A stretch of 64,000 nt of DNA from Pseudevernia furfuracea (lineage: Eukaryota; Ascomycota; Lecanoromycetes; Lecanorales; Parmeliaceae). The DNA lies in NCBI GenBank assembly GCA_022315425.1, contig JAIUPT010000014.1, positions 62,001 through 126,000 on the forward strand, written 5' to 3'. The notes below the pieces were generated by a model. The model saw only the letters and a list, made by a program, of their open reading frames with translations, was not told the DNA's origin and did not search any database. Positions 11,720 to 23,700 of this stretch are shown one piece after another (position 1 is the first letter of the stretch; every line of letters starts with the position of its first letter). A program made the position numbers and the translations under genes.

Positions 11720-13027
11720 ATGCATCTCCCCTCCATCCTCCCTTTCCTACTCGCCTCTCTAATCTCAGCCAATCCAATCGGCCTGCCTTTTGTCTCTCTA
11801 AGTTCGCCTAAGACTCCTTCTGTCAGTCCGATTTCGCCTGGCCTTCCTTCAGTCAGTCCGGTGGGCCTCCCATCACTCAGTCTCTCATCAGGGAGCCTTC
11901 CCTCGGCCAACTTCCCACCAAGCACACTCGTGATCATTGCTCGCCCCTCGGCAACATTCACGACCGCCCTCCCTGTTGGCCAAATGTCACCCTTAGGGAA
12001 CGCCCCTTCAGCAAGTCCGAACCCAATCGGCTTGCCATCAGCAAGTTTACCCACGATTGGGCTGCCTTCTTTTACAACTCCAGCATCCGGTCTCCCATCA
12101 CTCGGGTTGCCCTCGACTGGATTACCCGCAATCACCGGACCGCCGCCATTTTCCATCCCAGAACCTAGCCTGGACATGATGCCTACTCCTCCATCTAGTG
12201 TCGATTCCTTTGGCCTTCCAATCATCACTTTCCCCGCGACACCTACCGCGCTTCCGATTTTCGATATTCCCACGAACAAGGTCGAGAGCGTTTCACCGAC
12301 AAGCTTGCCTTCTGTTGGGGTTCCATCGTCGAGCGTCAACAGTACCTCTCAGGGATCTCAGCATCCATCGATGGCGAGTCCATCACTGGCAATTCCATCC
12401 CTGGCGATTCCATCTCCCAGCCTCAATATCTCGGAGCCCACAATTGGTATGCCGTCTTTAAGCGTGCCATCGATTCATCTACCGTCATTGGCTATCCCTT
12501 CCCCGACGATTCCCTCCCTCGGCTTCAACATCTCAAAACCCACAATCGGACTTCCATCCTCAACCATCCCCTCTTTGACTGTTCCATCTCTAGGCTTTCC
12601 CTCTCCCAGCCTCAACGTCTCAAAACCCACACTCGGACTTCCGTCCTTCATCATTCCCTCCTTCATCATTCCCTCCTTATCTGTTCCATCTCTGGGCCTT
12701 CCCTCTTCCAGCCTCGGCATCCCCGGTCCGAGCGGCGCTCCCAACCTCACCGCCGCCCCGACTCCCGCCCTGCCCCCCACAATCCCCACCATCACGATCC
12801 CCACCTCCGTCGTCCCGTCCCTGACCCTCGGCACCACCGTCCCGCCCTTCGCGACCCCGACCTACGACCCCGCCGCCCTCATCGCCAACGCGACCAAAGC
12901 GATCGAGGTCCTCCAAATCCTGATCGACGTCGTCGCGGCGGACGCCGGGGTGAACAATAATGCGTTGGTGAGGACGCTGCTGGCGGCGTTCTTTCCGTTG
13001 TTCAGTGGGTTTGTTGACGGGGAGTGA
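11720..13027 (+). CDS. Secreted Ser/Pro-rich repeat protein
   Basis: Single-exon 435-aa protein. It begins with a clear signal peptide (MHLPSILPFLLASLISA, cleavage before NPIG). The body is built of degenerate short repeats of the pattern (I/L)PS(L/I)xxPS, with longer units of about 26-30 residues containing N-(V/I)-S-(K/E)-P-T-(I/L)-G near residues 235-330. The last 55 residues are different: a helical, non-repetitive tail around IEVLQILIDVVAADAGVNNN. Cysteines are essentially absent. This architecture suits a secreted wall-associated or surface protein; no enzymatic domain is visible. The antisense open frame at 11566-12339 is a shadow of the repeats. Confidence 0.8.
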   Translation: MHLPSILPFLLASLISANPIGLPFVSLSSPKTPSVSPISPGLPSVSPVGLPSLSLSSGSLPSANFPPSTLVIIARPSATFTTALPVGQMSPLGNAPSASPNPIGLPSASLPTIGLPSFTTPASGLPSLGLPSTGLPAITGPPPFSIPEPSLDMMPTPPSSVDSFGLPIITFPATPTALPIFDIPTNKVESVSPTSLPSVGVPSSSVNSTSQGSQHPSMASPSLAIPSLAIPSPSLNISEPTIGMPSLSVPSIHLPSLAIPSPTIPSLGFNISKPTIGLPSSTIPSLTVPSLGFPSPSLNVSKPTLGLPSFIIPSFIIPSLSVPSLGLPSSSLGIPGPSGAPNLTAAPTPALPPTIPTITIPTSVVPSLTLGTTVPPFATPTYDPAALIANATKAIEVLQILIDVVAADAGVNNNALVRTLLAAFFPLFSGFVDGE

Positions 13028-13407
13028 GGAGGGGAAGGACGACGGGGGGAGAGAGAAGGGAGTGGGAGAGGGATGATGAAGAGTGTTTGGTTGGGGGGCA
13101 AAAGCGCAGCGAGTTTGAATGGATTCGTTGGCGTCAGGTTTTCCTCCTTGGGGTCTTGGGTGAGGATCTTTTCATGGGACGGGGAGAAATGATTGGTTGG
13201 GTGCTACGATTGTTGTCGTGACGGGATCGGGTGTGTGTTGCGTGAAATGACGGCGACGAATTCGTAGACGGCGATGTTCTTCGGATATGAAAGAGTTTTT
13301 GCGCGGTGATATGTAGGATGCTTGAATTATTCTATCTAAAGACTCCCCTGAATCAGTATTTGTATCCTCTCAACAGGTGACTGGGAACCTTATTTGATAG
13401 CCGACAA

Positions 13408-13772
13408 TTAGCGTATTCAAAAACCATTTCGTTTCTTGGCATTGGAGGTTCGACGCAACGTCGCATATATTTTTGTACTGTAGCATGAGCATCCACTCCA
13501 TCATATTTAGCGTATTCAAAATCCGTTTCGTCTCTGGGCACTGGAGATCTACGAGGCCTTGAAACGAGATCTTAAGGCGTGATCTTTGAAGTATAATGAT
13601 GAGTGGTGTGCTACAGTAAGGCGCAATCATGTATATAGCTTCATATTTGACTATTTTAGATATTTGTAACTTGCTTATGGATTTATGGAGCGCATGCTAC
13701 AGTATAAAAATATATGAAACGATGCGTCGGATCTCCAGTGCCAAGAGACGAAACGGATTTTGAATACGCTAA
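13408..13772. repeat. 365-bp inverted-repeat element (MITE-like)
   Basis: The left arm, 13408-13490, begins TTAGCGTATTCAAAA and ends TACTGTAGCATG. The right arm, 13690-13772, is its inverted copy over about 83 bp with roughly a dozen differences, mostly transitions. A third, direct copy of the outer 49 bp lies inside at 13507-13555. Ends are TTAGCG...CGCTAA. No transposase frame is present. A clear target-site duplication could not be assigned. Confidence 0.7.
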
Positions 13773-14336
13773 AAGCGCAAAGTCATAGCTGAGAACCAAA
13801 TTTTGACAGGAAAAGAAAGCCAATGTCTCTGGAGAGAAAAAGTATTCAGCCTTTTCTCCTTTGGGTCGAAGGCCAATAGCGGTAGATCCAATACTCTCTG
13901 CTTTAATAAGCGCCACTGCTTTCGTTGAGAATTCCCAGCTCTCGCGGTGCAAGACCCACAGACTTCCATCAAAGGTAAAGACAGGGCCCTGGAAGTCGCG
14001 AGTTCTCTTATCGTGAGTCAATCTCCACATTTTCTAGGGGGGCGTGAATTTGACAACGAGGACAGGTGTTATGACTGCATCCCATATCCTATCCTTCCCA
14101 GCGATGAAACCAGCTCATGCAACTCCTCTGTAAGGCCCGCAAGCCATGAAAATGTCTCCTCCCTCTGCGCTTCGCTTAAGAGTAATGCCAGAAAGGAAGC
14201 GACCCTTTGGGCATCTAACAACGAGGTGCACCCTCAAAACATTTACAGTCCTTTAATCTCCCTTGTGGCGCTCGTCCACCGAAACCACTCCAAATGAAAG
14301 TTTTCACTGAAAGAGTCGTCGTTATGCAAATAGCGC
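13773..14336 (-). other. Coding-like remnant, unassigned
   Basis: On the minus strand a frame open from about 14030 (continuing into the inverted-repeat element to 13683) reads protein-like, including DFQGPVFTFDGSLWVLHR. Upstream it is preceded by further protein-like text broken by stops. I recognise no family. It lies just downstream of the broken CorA-like gene and may be another relic. Confidence 0.2.
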
Positions 14337-15395
14337 TCACCATAATTCAAGAATTCCGTGCGCTCCTCCACTAAATGCCCGCTTTATGAAAAGGCCTATA
14401 ATAATGACCGTGCTCATAGAACCCCCCCCCCTGATCGCCTTACTACCATAATTTGACACATATTCACCAGCGTTCCAACGTCCCATGTCTTCGCGCGGAC
14501 AGTTGGCCCCCACTAACCGCGATTTGTGGTTAGTCAAGATACGCCACCAAGCCCCTGATACGAACATCCAAGACGTATACCCGTTCAAAATAAGGTATGC
14601 GAGTAAAGCAAGCCGCACAGCCAGTGTGAATTGTGTCTCTCTGTTATACGGCTCGTTGTAGCCTCTCTTTCGCCACTTGATATAGCTATTGATTTATACC
14701 GTTAGGGACAACGAGCCTCCAGTGATAGCTAATGTGACCGCTGCCGTGATAAAAAATACCCAGAAGTCACGTCCGCTCCCATTCAGCTGCTGGAGATTCA
14801 TGCCGAAGAACGAGGTCGCTAGATTGAGAGGAACGTACGCAAAGGCGAGTATTGTGACTGAAGGTTTATTCTATCAGTATTCCGGCTATGTGGTCTTGGG
14901 TATGACGCTTACGTATTTTTACTAGAATCTTTAGCCATTAATCCCTCGACCTTTTAAGTATTTGGACTAACCGCGTTTTCCCTCTTCAACTTGAAGATTA
15001 GATAGCTCAATGGATTTTCTTGATTCCCGTAGTGCCAATTGTCCAGTCTGAAGCTGCAAACAGTCACGAATCTCGGTCTCCAAGCGGCGTGCTTCGAGGA
15101 TAAATTGTTGAAAATCATCCTCTATCTTTGTTGATGAATCATCTTGCCGGGCGGCTTTTATGTTTTGGGAATGCATGAATTTTTGCAGCTGGTCTAAGCC
15201 GTCCTGGGAATCTTCAATCATCCGCCGTAGGAGAAGCTGCATCTCGTACAAATCCTCCAATGCTGTCTCACTTTGCTCATCTCGGCTTCGATGACGGGCT
15301 AACATCTTATCGTGCAAGGAATTCAAAATAATTCCACGAGGCAAGGACCGGAAGTCTTTATTGCGGACTGTGACGAAGTTGAGATAACAAGCTCG
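14337..15395 (-). pseudogene. CorA-like Mg2+ transporter family gene, broken
   Basis: Reading minus: a coiled-coil-rich segment (ARRLETEIRDCLQLQTGQLA near 15080), an intron 14858-14971, then the first transmembrane helix ending in SFFGMN, the CorA GMN selectivity motif. A second helix (DFWVFFITAAVTLAITGG) follows. An in-frame TAA at 14694-14696 then interrupts the frame, which continues without a shift as a basic linker, a GAWWRIL segment and a tail ending at 14337. The 5' end, roughly above 15395, loses its frame and I cannot find a start. Fungal CorA-like proteins with long N-terminal domains are known; this copy looks truncated and nonsense-mutated. An intron spanning the stop was tested and does not keep frame. 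Confidence 0.7.
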
Positions 15396-16339
15396 TTGCC
15401 GTCACTGTCCTCTCGCGGACTGGAATCCATGCTTGGCATTGCTGTTGTCAGCGTTAATTGACCTGTAATCCCAGGATGGAGTAGTCTCAATAGAGTATGT
15501 GACTTGATGCGAAGAGATGGGTAGGTTTGTGGAGGTGCGAATTTGGAGAGGGAACGATGACGTGAGATCACTTGTTTGGGTCTGGAACCGTGCGCCTAGC
15601 CTATTAAGTAAGGCTGAAATGCAGCAAGGCTGAAGCCTCGAGGCCAACATCCAAGATAATTGATTAATGGTTCAAGTTCCTTTTACTGGCGCTACTGTTA
15701 TCACCCCAGAAAGTGTCAGGAGACTACTTTTTCTACATCGCAGCATCCAAGGGTAGTAGATTCGTGATTATTACTTTCATTGTAAAGGCAGTCGCTACCA
15801 TCACAACAATACGTTATCTGCACTATAGTAATATTATTCTGGATCGGTGGTATTGTGGCCTCTACTCTTCCAAATCATGCCATGATACGTGTGCGATTCC
15901 AAGAATTTCCGGCAAATTCCAGTCCGAGCAATTTCGATTCCACTCCGATTGACGCGGTCTCAAAAGCTCCTTTAATTAAGCACCAAGAAACCCTGCGTTT
16001 TCTTACGAGGAACAAGATCGATCAAGATATGAAAACGTGCATTCGGTCCTAAAAAAAAAAGGTCTAGAAATAGTACAAAATAAAATCGTACACATCGTAA
16101 TAACTCGACATCCAACGTCCAGCTGACAAAAGAATTGGTCCCCAAGAACTCCAAAGCACAGAACCAAAGAAAGACCTTCGAGGGCTTCACGCCGCGACAC
16201 TCAGGGGAAATTTATCTTCAACAACGGCTTGACAGTCTACATCCATCACCTCCACTATCCTCCGCGGTAGTCATAATGACCACCTCCCTAGCCCTGGTGG
16301 CCGGCTTCTAAGCTAGAGGCTATGGTGCGGGTTCCGGCA
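15396..16339. other. Intergenic; possible 5' relic of the CorA-like gene
   Basis: The stretch 15396-15650 may hold scrambled 5' sequence of the CorA-like relic on the minus strand. The remainder shows no gene. Confidence 0.4.
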
Positions 16340-19300
16340 CTAAAAGCATTTGTGATGTTTTTTGCATGACTCTTTTGGTGTTTCCACTGGACGAGATGGG
16401 GGATTCGCACTTTTGCGTGGGGACTGAGTAATTGGCTGTGTACGTGAATTCGGTGCAGGAGTCACAGAGGCCTTGGGATCAATAGCGGCAGTATAAGTAT
16501 TGATGGCTGGCAGGAGAGACGATGGAGTGGAAGTTGAAGTGGGAGGAGAGGCGTCCGAAGGTTCCTCTGATGCTGATTTGGAAGGGGTTAGGCTAGCGCT
16601 TTTAGTGGCTGCATCGATTGTGGGACTTTGCGAAGGCTTAGTTGCGCTCAATGATAGGGTAGTCGAAGACTGGATTGATGATGACTCGCTTTCTGAAGAC
16701 TTGACAGTCGCAGAGTCAATTTTGGTGCTCTGGGAAGGCTTATTTGCGCTTAACGACACGGTGGTCGACGGCAGGATTGATGACGAGTCGATTCTTGAAG
16801 ACTTGGGGGACGTAGCGGGTGTCGCTGTCGATGTCGTCTTAGGAGTTGACGAGGTAGACGAAACCAGCGTTGAGGATGACTCGATTCCTGACTCGGTGAT
16901 TGAAGACATAGAAGATCTAGTGAATGCCGATGTCATACTGGAACTCTTAGATACGGGTGAAGAAAAAGATGACGCTACTTTGACTGTTGAAGAAGTGAGT
17001 GTTGTTGGTGACGTTAGTTTAAGACTTGATGAGGTACTGGTGGAAAGGGGCAATGATGATGAAGCGGTTCCTGAAGACATGGGAGATACAATAAGAGTCG
17101 ATGACGATGTCACACTGGAGCTTTTTGAAGTGGGCGAAGACAATATTGATGGTATTTCGACCTTGGAAGATGTGGAAGACGTCGCGGTTGCGGACTTCGA
17201 TCTTAAGTCGGTAGTTGTTGAGGCGATCCCAGATACGGTTGATGATGATTCGCTTCTTGAGGATATCAGAGACGTAGCGGATGTTGTTGTGGATGTCTTC
17301 CCTAAACTTGGTACAGTACTCGAGATAATTTGCCGATCAGAGGTGGCTGTCATGGTTTGCGTGTCAGAGCCCGGCGTAGTGCTTGTTGGTAACGAAGAAC
17401 CAGAGGAAGAAAAAACAACAGAGCTGGGTCTGGGCCCCAAGATTGCGGCCAATATTGAAGATACAAATTCTGAACCTCTAGAAGGCGAGGTTGATGAAGG
17501 CTTGGCACTTGACGGAGGGAGAGACGGGGAGACTCCTAAGGAGGTTCCAAGGCCTGATAGGGTACCCGAGCGGGGCCTTGCACTTTGGGAAGATGAGCTG
17601 ATCTGTGAACTGAAGTTCGACGGATAGCTTATTGGTAGCGGAGAAACTGAAGAAGAGTTGAGTGCCCATCTACGTCCTAGCCCCAAACCTGGGGTGGGAA
17701 CTGCTGAGGCTCCAGATGCAATTTCCGAAATCGATAGCGTTGCGGGTAGCGATGGTAATTTAGTTGAGTTTGACGACGACACAAGTCCGGGAAGAATCAG
17801 TGGATAACATCTCGAGGGTAGAGGCATCGAAGTGGCGTACAATGGCGTCGAAAAAAGAGGTGTCTCGCCATCGTTCTTCTTCTTACCATCACCCAACGTT
17901 GCATCGATCACCAAGTCAATTTCGATACTGGCTGTGCTGTTGACCTTGACTCCTGTCTTAGAAGCTCCCGTGTCATGACTGCAGGCGCCATCTTCATCTA
18001 TATCAATACCATCAGTCCACCAATTTTTCTTATTCGAGACAGGTGGGAAGGAGACACGAACCATAATCTGCACTCAGCGTCGTATTAAACCCGGGCAATT
18101 GGAACGTAACATCTATATCCACATGAGCAATTTTGGTCAGGTCAATCCCGAATGTGATCTCGGGCTGCGAAAATGCACTCAAACTCATGGAGGCCGATTC
18201 GTTGTTGATACGAAACATTGACATCAGCTGACTTGAGCCGAAACCATCTGCTGAACTCGCTGCGTTGTTCTCGTAATCTGCAATGATCTGGGCGGTATCT
18301 GGAAGACTGGCATTGACTCCAAAATCTACAGTTGCGGATCCACTGAATGTGCATTTACCGCCAACAGAGTAGAGCAGTGTAGCGCCTAGGTCAAGAATAC
18401 CCTGGATCACGATACCCACGTCAGGTATAGGGCCGTTATAGAGAGTTTTGGTGTATGTTTGCGAATTTGACTCTTCACTGGCGGATATGACGGCTTCGAG
18501 CTCAAGGGCCGCCAGGACAGAGTTAGGAGAGACAGTGAGAGATAATTCTTGGGGCTTGAAATCTTGGATCTGCGATTGGTCTTAGCCAACCAGCTAGGTG
18601 AGGAGAGAAGGGGAGAAAGGAGACATGTACCAGGAAATGACCTGTGACTTCAAGACTCCCAGCTATAAAGCAGTTGGTACAGTCAATGGTCAAGCCGGCC
18701 CTGTAGTCACGTTATATATGGGATGGATGGCCAGCGGTTAGTCAGGGTACTCACTGGGGATCAGTGAAGATATTCATGCGCTGATTTGGCTGTCCGGCGC
18801 TGAGTGGGAAATTAGCACTCGGGCTATCGTTAAAGTCTCCTTTGGTCGCGTTGAAGGCTTTTTGCCCAGCGTTCTCAGTTTCTTCCCACATACCACGACC
18901 TTGGAGTTGTCGGGGCTGTTGTCTTGGAGTCGCGTGGCCAAAGTCAAGCTCGTACGAGCTGGCGACATCGGAAAATGGTACAGCTTTTGCAGTCAAGGTT
19001 GTGGTAAGCGTGGTAGTATCATCCGTGATGTTGGAAATACTATTGACCATGTCAGGATCAGCTACAAAAACAGAAGTATCTGGAATCATTAGTTACTGAC
19101 ATATAAAGCTGCCTCTGATCATCCGGTCCACACCCATCTTTATTTGCAATGAACAAGAAATTCCCATCATCTGCTTCATTGACATATGCCCATTGATTAT
19201 TGGCGTAATCAAAAGCATCAGTCGAACCGAACATTAAAGACAGCGTTCCATTATCGTCCTGGCACTTCACCGAGATGTTAAGCTCCTCAAAACGCTCAAG

Positions 19301-19644
19301 CAGGACTATGGGCAGACCAAGTGGGGCGTGGAGGGTCATGTTGGCGATGAGAAATTTGCCAGTGGCTGATGCTGGTCAGCTGTATGTTAGCGGCACTACT
19401 AGCCAGAAGACTTACCATCCGGACTTCCATACACAAGATCTGTGTGACCTTGGGGTTCTAAAACGGAAAGATCGTGCGATCCACGGCGATGCAGTCCCAT
19501 GGAAGTCTCGTAGTCGACAATGTTGATCGGCTTCAATGTAGTTCCCTTTCGGGATGACGGAGCTTGCGGCGCGGCGTTCAAGGAGGTAATGACGGGTGAG
19601 ATCAGAGCGAGCACGCTCAAGCCCGCAATTGCGAAATGACGCAT
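16340..19644 (-). CDS. Secreted multi-exon protein with Ser/Thr-rich C-terminal half (DUF7029/DUF7223-like)
   Basis: Six exons, 19644-19416, 19365-19101, 19039-18755, 18700-18631, 18569-18062 and 17997-16340, join in frame to 1004 aa. The N-terminus is a signal peptide (MRHFAIAGLSVLALISPVIT). Residues about 60-250 form an extracellular domain with paired cysteines around CQDDNG and DGCGPDD. Then come an IDCTNC motif, a beta-rich domain containing GILDLGATL, and an EDGACS segment that appears only after removing intron 17998-18061 (donor GTTCGT). I take these as the fungal extracellular domains usually catalogued as DUF7029 and DUF7223; the assignment is from memory. The last roughly 430 residues are Ser/Thr-rich, suited to O-glycosylation, and end in a Lys/His/Cys tail rather than a GPI signal. 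The long plus-strand acidic frame at 16500-17627 is its antisense shadow. Confidence 0.82.
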
Positions 19645-20719
19645 GGCTTTGGAAGCTCGGAGAGTGTAATGGCAAGATAGGCCACTGTAGAAGCGAGTTT
19701 GTATCTATATGAGAAAAGCGTTGATGGAAAAAAGTTAAAAGAAAGAGATGCAAGAGGTAGTGAAAAGAGCCTGTAGATGAGTAGTATTTTGGTTCGAGTC
19801 AAGTTTGGGAGGAACTTTGCGTTTATAAGTACTTTTCTATCTCTAGTTATGCTGAACGAAAGGAGGGTAGACTGCAACAAAAAGAAGTTGCGCAGTCAAG
19901 GACAGGACACAGCACTCCGAGTCAGCTCATGCATCCATGCGTGCGGCTTGCTATCCTCAACTGCAAGAAACCAAGGTTAAGAATCATAGTACGACAGGAA
20001 AAATCTTCGGCCGCCTACCGTCAAGGAGAAGGTAGCAGTGGGAAGAAGTGCCAAACAGGAATCCTGTACAGAGCATGATAGAAATTCTTTAAAAAGAAAC
20101 AAATATGGTTATTATCGCGGTAAACGAAAATTTACGTCTTGGTAAGGCATTGCGCCGCACGCATAATTGCATTTCGTGGCTTAGTATTTGCAGTGGCGCC
20201 CCAAGATGCAGATTTCTGATTTCTAGCGCGATCTGGACGGAATGCAGGCTGAAGGCACAGGGTAAAATGAGAATCTTTCAGCACGAGACAAATTATTTGA
20301 AGAGAAGATTATGTAGGGGGATGCGGTGGTGGAATGCAGGCTGAAGGCACAGGGAAACATGACAATGTTTCAGCACGATAATCTTCAGGTACTAGTCCAA
20401 CCAGCCTTGACGTCGTATTCGCACAGGAGGTAGAAGCAAGTACTGTCGAGGCGTAGATACGCTGCTAGAGAAGGTAGCAGTTGTACAACAGTAGCGATCC
20501 AAGTCCTCGGGATCTCGAAGATGCCAGCACGAAAGATACGGGTTGTCACCGCTGAACAGACTTGCTCTCGATATTCATGGACAGAATTTCGGGTTTGATG
20601 CCTCTTACATTCGTAATCATGAAAAGCCAAGCGACCAAGGCCGTAATGTTTCCTAGCTGCTTGCCTAGGCAGGCTTCTAGAGAAAGAAATGAGATCGCAA
20701 ACTCCTGCCGTTGTCATGA
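19645..20719. other. Intergenic between two minus-strand genes
   Basis: No gene supported. It contains a 47-bp direct repeat (20240-20378). Confidence 0.55.
20240..20378. repeat. Direct repeat, 47 bp, period 92 bp
   Basis: GAATGCAGGCTGAAGGCACA starts at 20240 and again at 20332. Similarity continues through TTTCAGCACGA in both copies, with four mismatches. Function unknown. Confidence 0.75.
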
Positions 20720-23700
20720 TCAGTCAAAAACATCAGACATGAATCTCTCGTTCCTCATCGCATTGAACCATTCCTCCGCCTCCTCCTCGGTTATCGGCTT
20801 ACCCTCTTCCTCATTTGCCTGCATGTACATCTTTACTGATGTAGCTTTCACCCCGTCAGCAACCTTGCCGCTGCCACACATGAATACTTTGGCGCCTGAT
20901 TGAAAGTAGTGCCGTACATCCTCCCTATCAGCCCAGAAGCGATCTTGCACGTACTTCGCTCCATTGCTGCTTTCGGGTTCGCGGGAGTAGGCGTAGCGGA
21001 CATCCACTGCCCCTTTCAACGCCCAGGCTGAAAGCTCGTCTGCATGAAGATCATCTTGGCCCGGTTTCTGGCATCCGAAGAACAGTAACGCGGGTGCGAG
21101 TTTCCGGCCCGCATCAATTTGTAATGTACGCTCTTGGACGAAGCCTCGGAATGGCGCGATGCCGGTACCGGCGCAGACCATGATCAATGGGGTCTCAGCA
21201 ATGTCGAGGGGAAGATGGAAAGATTGATGACTCTGTTTGACATTGACGTGAATGTGGTCGCCTTCATGCAAATTCGAGAGGTAGTTGGATGCGACACCGA
21301 GGAAGCGTTTGCCGTCGCCTTGGAAGGACTCTTCATCGATGACACTCCAGGTGAGAGTGCAGGATCCGGTCTCATTGAGGGGAGAAGATGAGATTGAGTA
21401 TTGGCGAAGACGCAGCTGGGGGAGCATTGTGAGGAATGCGCCAAAGGGAACGTCTGTTTTTGGGAATCGCTCCAGTAGGTCCAGTGGGCTAACCCGTTTT
21501 TCTTTAATCTCGGCATTGAAAGCGTCGCCCTTCAGTCGTTTCAGCTCCGCCTTAGCTGGGTCGTCAGTGGTGAACTTGATTATTGTCTCAATATTCTATA
21601 ATCATGATTAGCAGAGTGAGACCGTAGGCTATGTTGACAACCCACTCTTCGTGTCGCCGTTTTGCTGAGCTCAACATACGCGCTCAGCACGTCAAACACA
21701 GACATTGGCTGGCCGACAGGCAAATAAGATTCCCCAGTCTTGACAGTGACAAATGCATCCCAGGGAAGGTGGAAGCGCTGAATCACTCGTCGAACTACTG
21801 AGGTGTGATTGATCGGAAGGACTGCAAGGTAATCTCCGGCTCGGTAGGTCATGTCTGTTGGAAGTTTCAGTTGGATGTGTCGCTTTGGCGCTTCCGTTCC
21901 CGATCCAAGAAGCTCGTTCTTAATGACAATGGCTTCCTTAACGTCCTGACGTAAATGAGAGGATCTTAGCGTAGTAGAGACTTCGATATCTAGGCCAGCC
22001 ATGTCGTCGGCTCCACCTTCGCTTCCAAAAGTTTTGGTGATGGTCGGCCAAAAGTTCTTGTCTTCCCACTTCTCGAAGTCGTTGAAGATGTCGTTGTCAG
22101 CAGCATCTGCAGAGCCACGCTCCAAGAGTCTCTTCGCGCCTCGCTCTTCCAGCATAGTGTCTATCGAGGTCGGTACACGCTGAAATGTGTCTTTCCAGTC
22201 ACCTGAGAGATGAGTGTCAGATGTAATTTTAGAAAATAAATTGAGCACTTACGGTTGCCACATCCGAAAACAGAGTATTGGACTCCCTTCAATGGCTCCC
22301 CATGGAGATTTTTTAGCCAGGTAAAGAAGAGATTGGCGTTATCAGGAGGCTCCCCCTCATAGCTAGCTGTGATGATGATGACCGGATCATCCTTCGCTAA
22401 ATTGTCCGTAGCTTCGTCCAGCGGTTTGACTACTGCTTTAAATCCGTGACTTGCAGAAGACTGCGCTACCGTCTGGGCAAGGCTCTCGCAAGTCCCCATG
22501 TTGCCGCCAAAGTAGATCAACATCGATTTCTCAGATCCTTTGCTGTCAGCTTGCTTCAAAACATTAGGTTCCCGAGCAGCTTTTTGGCTATCGCTGGTCA
22601 TCATCCTCTCTAAGTGTAAAGGGTCGATGCCTTTCCGTAACGTTGCGTGCATGAACAGATCCTTTGGCTTGATAGTAAGTGTTTGTTTGATTGCGAGTTT
22701 GTAATGAGGATCATCCATTCGAAAGTCAAAGTATTGGAGTAGCATAGCGGTAGCTAGCATAGCTTCTTGCCATGCGAATCCTCGACCGATGCACCCTCTG
22801 GAACCATTTCCAAACGGCTAGAGGAGACCAAGGGTCAGCCACAAATCCACATGGCCTATTACTTGATTGTTACTAACCTTCCAAGCGTTCTTCGGCAGTT
22901 TGTTAAAATGCTCATCTAACATGCGCGCGGGGCGGAAAATTCCTGCGTCGTCCCCGTAGACCTTCGGGTCTCTATGCACTTTTGCCAGTATCATAGTGAT
23001 CCTACTACCTGGTTTGACCAGATACTTGCCGCCCCCAAGAGTAACGGGATCCTCCTTGGTATCGGGCAGAGGTCCAATGCTTGTTCCTGTAATTGTGGGC
23101 GTTAAACGGAGTGTTTCCCTCAAGCAAGCAGTGATATACGGTAGCTTCGAGAGATGCTCAACCTTGATTGGACCAGATCCAATGACTTCGTCGACTTCTC
23201 TCTGTGCTTGCTGAAGGGTTTCGGGATTGGCCATTAATTGATAGAACAAGAATGAGAGAAGGCCTGAAGTTGTTTCGTGTCCTTCTAATGGTTAGCGAAA
23301 AACCACCCAACGGTGGTCAAGCCAGGAGGAGCGCACCAGCAATCAAGAATGTGATCATGTTGTCCGCAATGCTCTCATCGGTCATTTTTTCCCCCGTTTT
23401 TGGATCCTTTCCATTCAACATGGCATTCACCAAGCTTTTTTTGTCTGTCGGTTTTGCTCTTTTGTCGGCGACAATCTTCAGGGCAGTTGACTGTAGGACC
23501 TCTATCTCGTCGGCATATTTTTGGTCCGCACTCCTCATGAGCCGTTTGAGAAAAGACGGTCGTACGGACCGCCGGCCGGCCTCAAGTAGGACCTCTTGCA
23601 TTGCTTTCACGAAAGGATGCATCCCTTCTGTGTAGAAGCTGTTGAACCGGGTATCCATCGCACAAATTGCGATCGAGTCCAGAGTCAGCCGAGTGAAGTC

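Noticed and set aside
11566..12339. 257-codon Gly-rich minus-strand frame
   Set aside because: Antisense shadow of the Ser/Pro repeat protein at 11720-13027.
14640..14700. Intron covering the TAA in the CorA-like gene
   Set aside because: The only donor/acceptor pair (GTATAA to AACAG, 59 nt) shifts the frame, whereas reading straight through the stop keeps a coherent linker.
16500..17627. 375-codon acidic open frame on the plus strand
   Set aside because: Exact antisense of the Ser/Thr-rich C-terminal half of the minus-strand secreted protein; Ser codons read as Asp/Glu/Val on the other strand.
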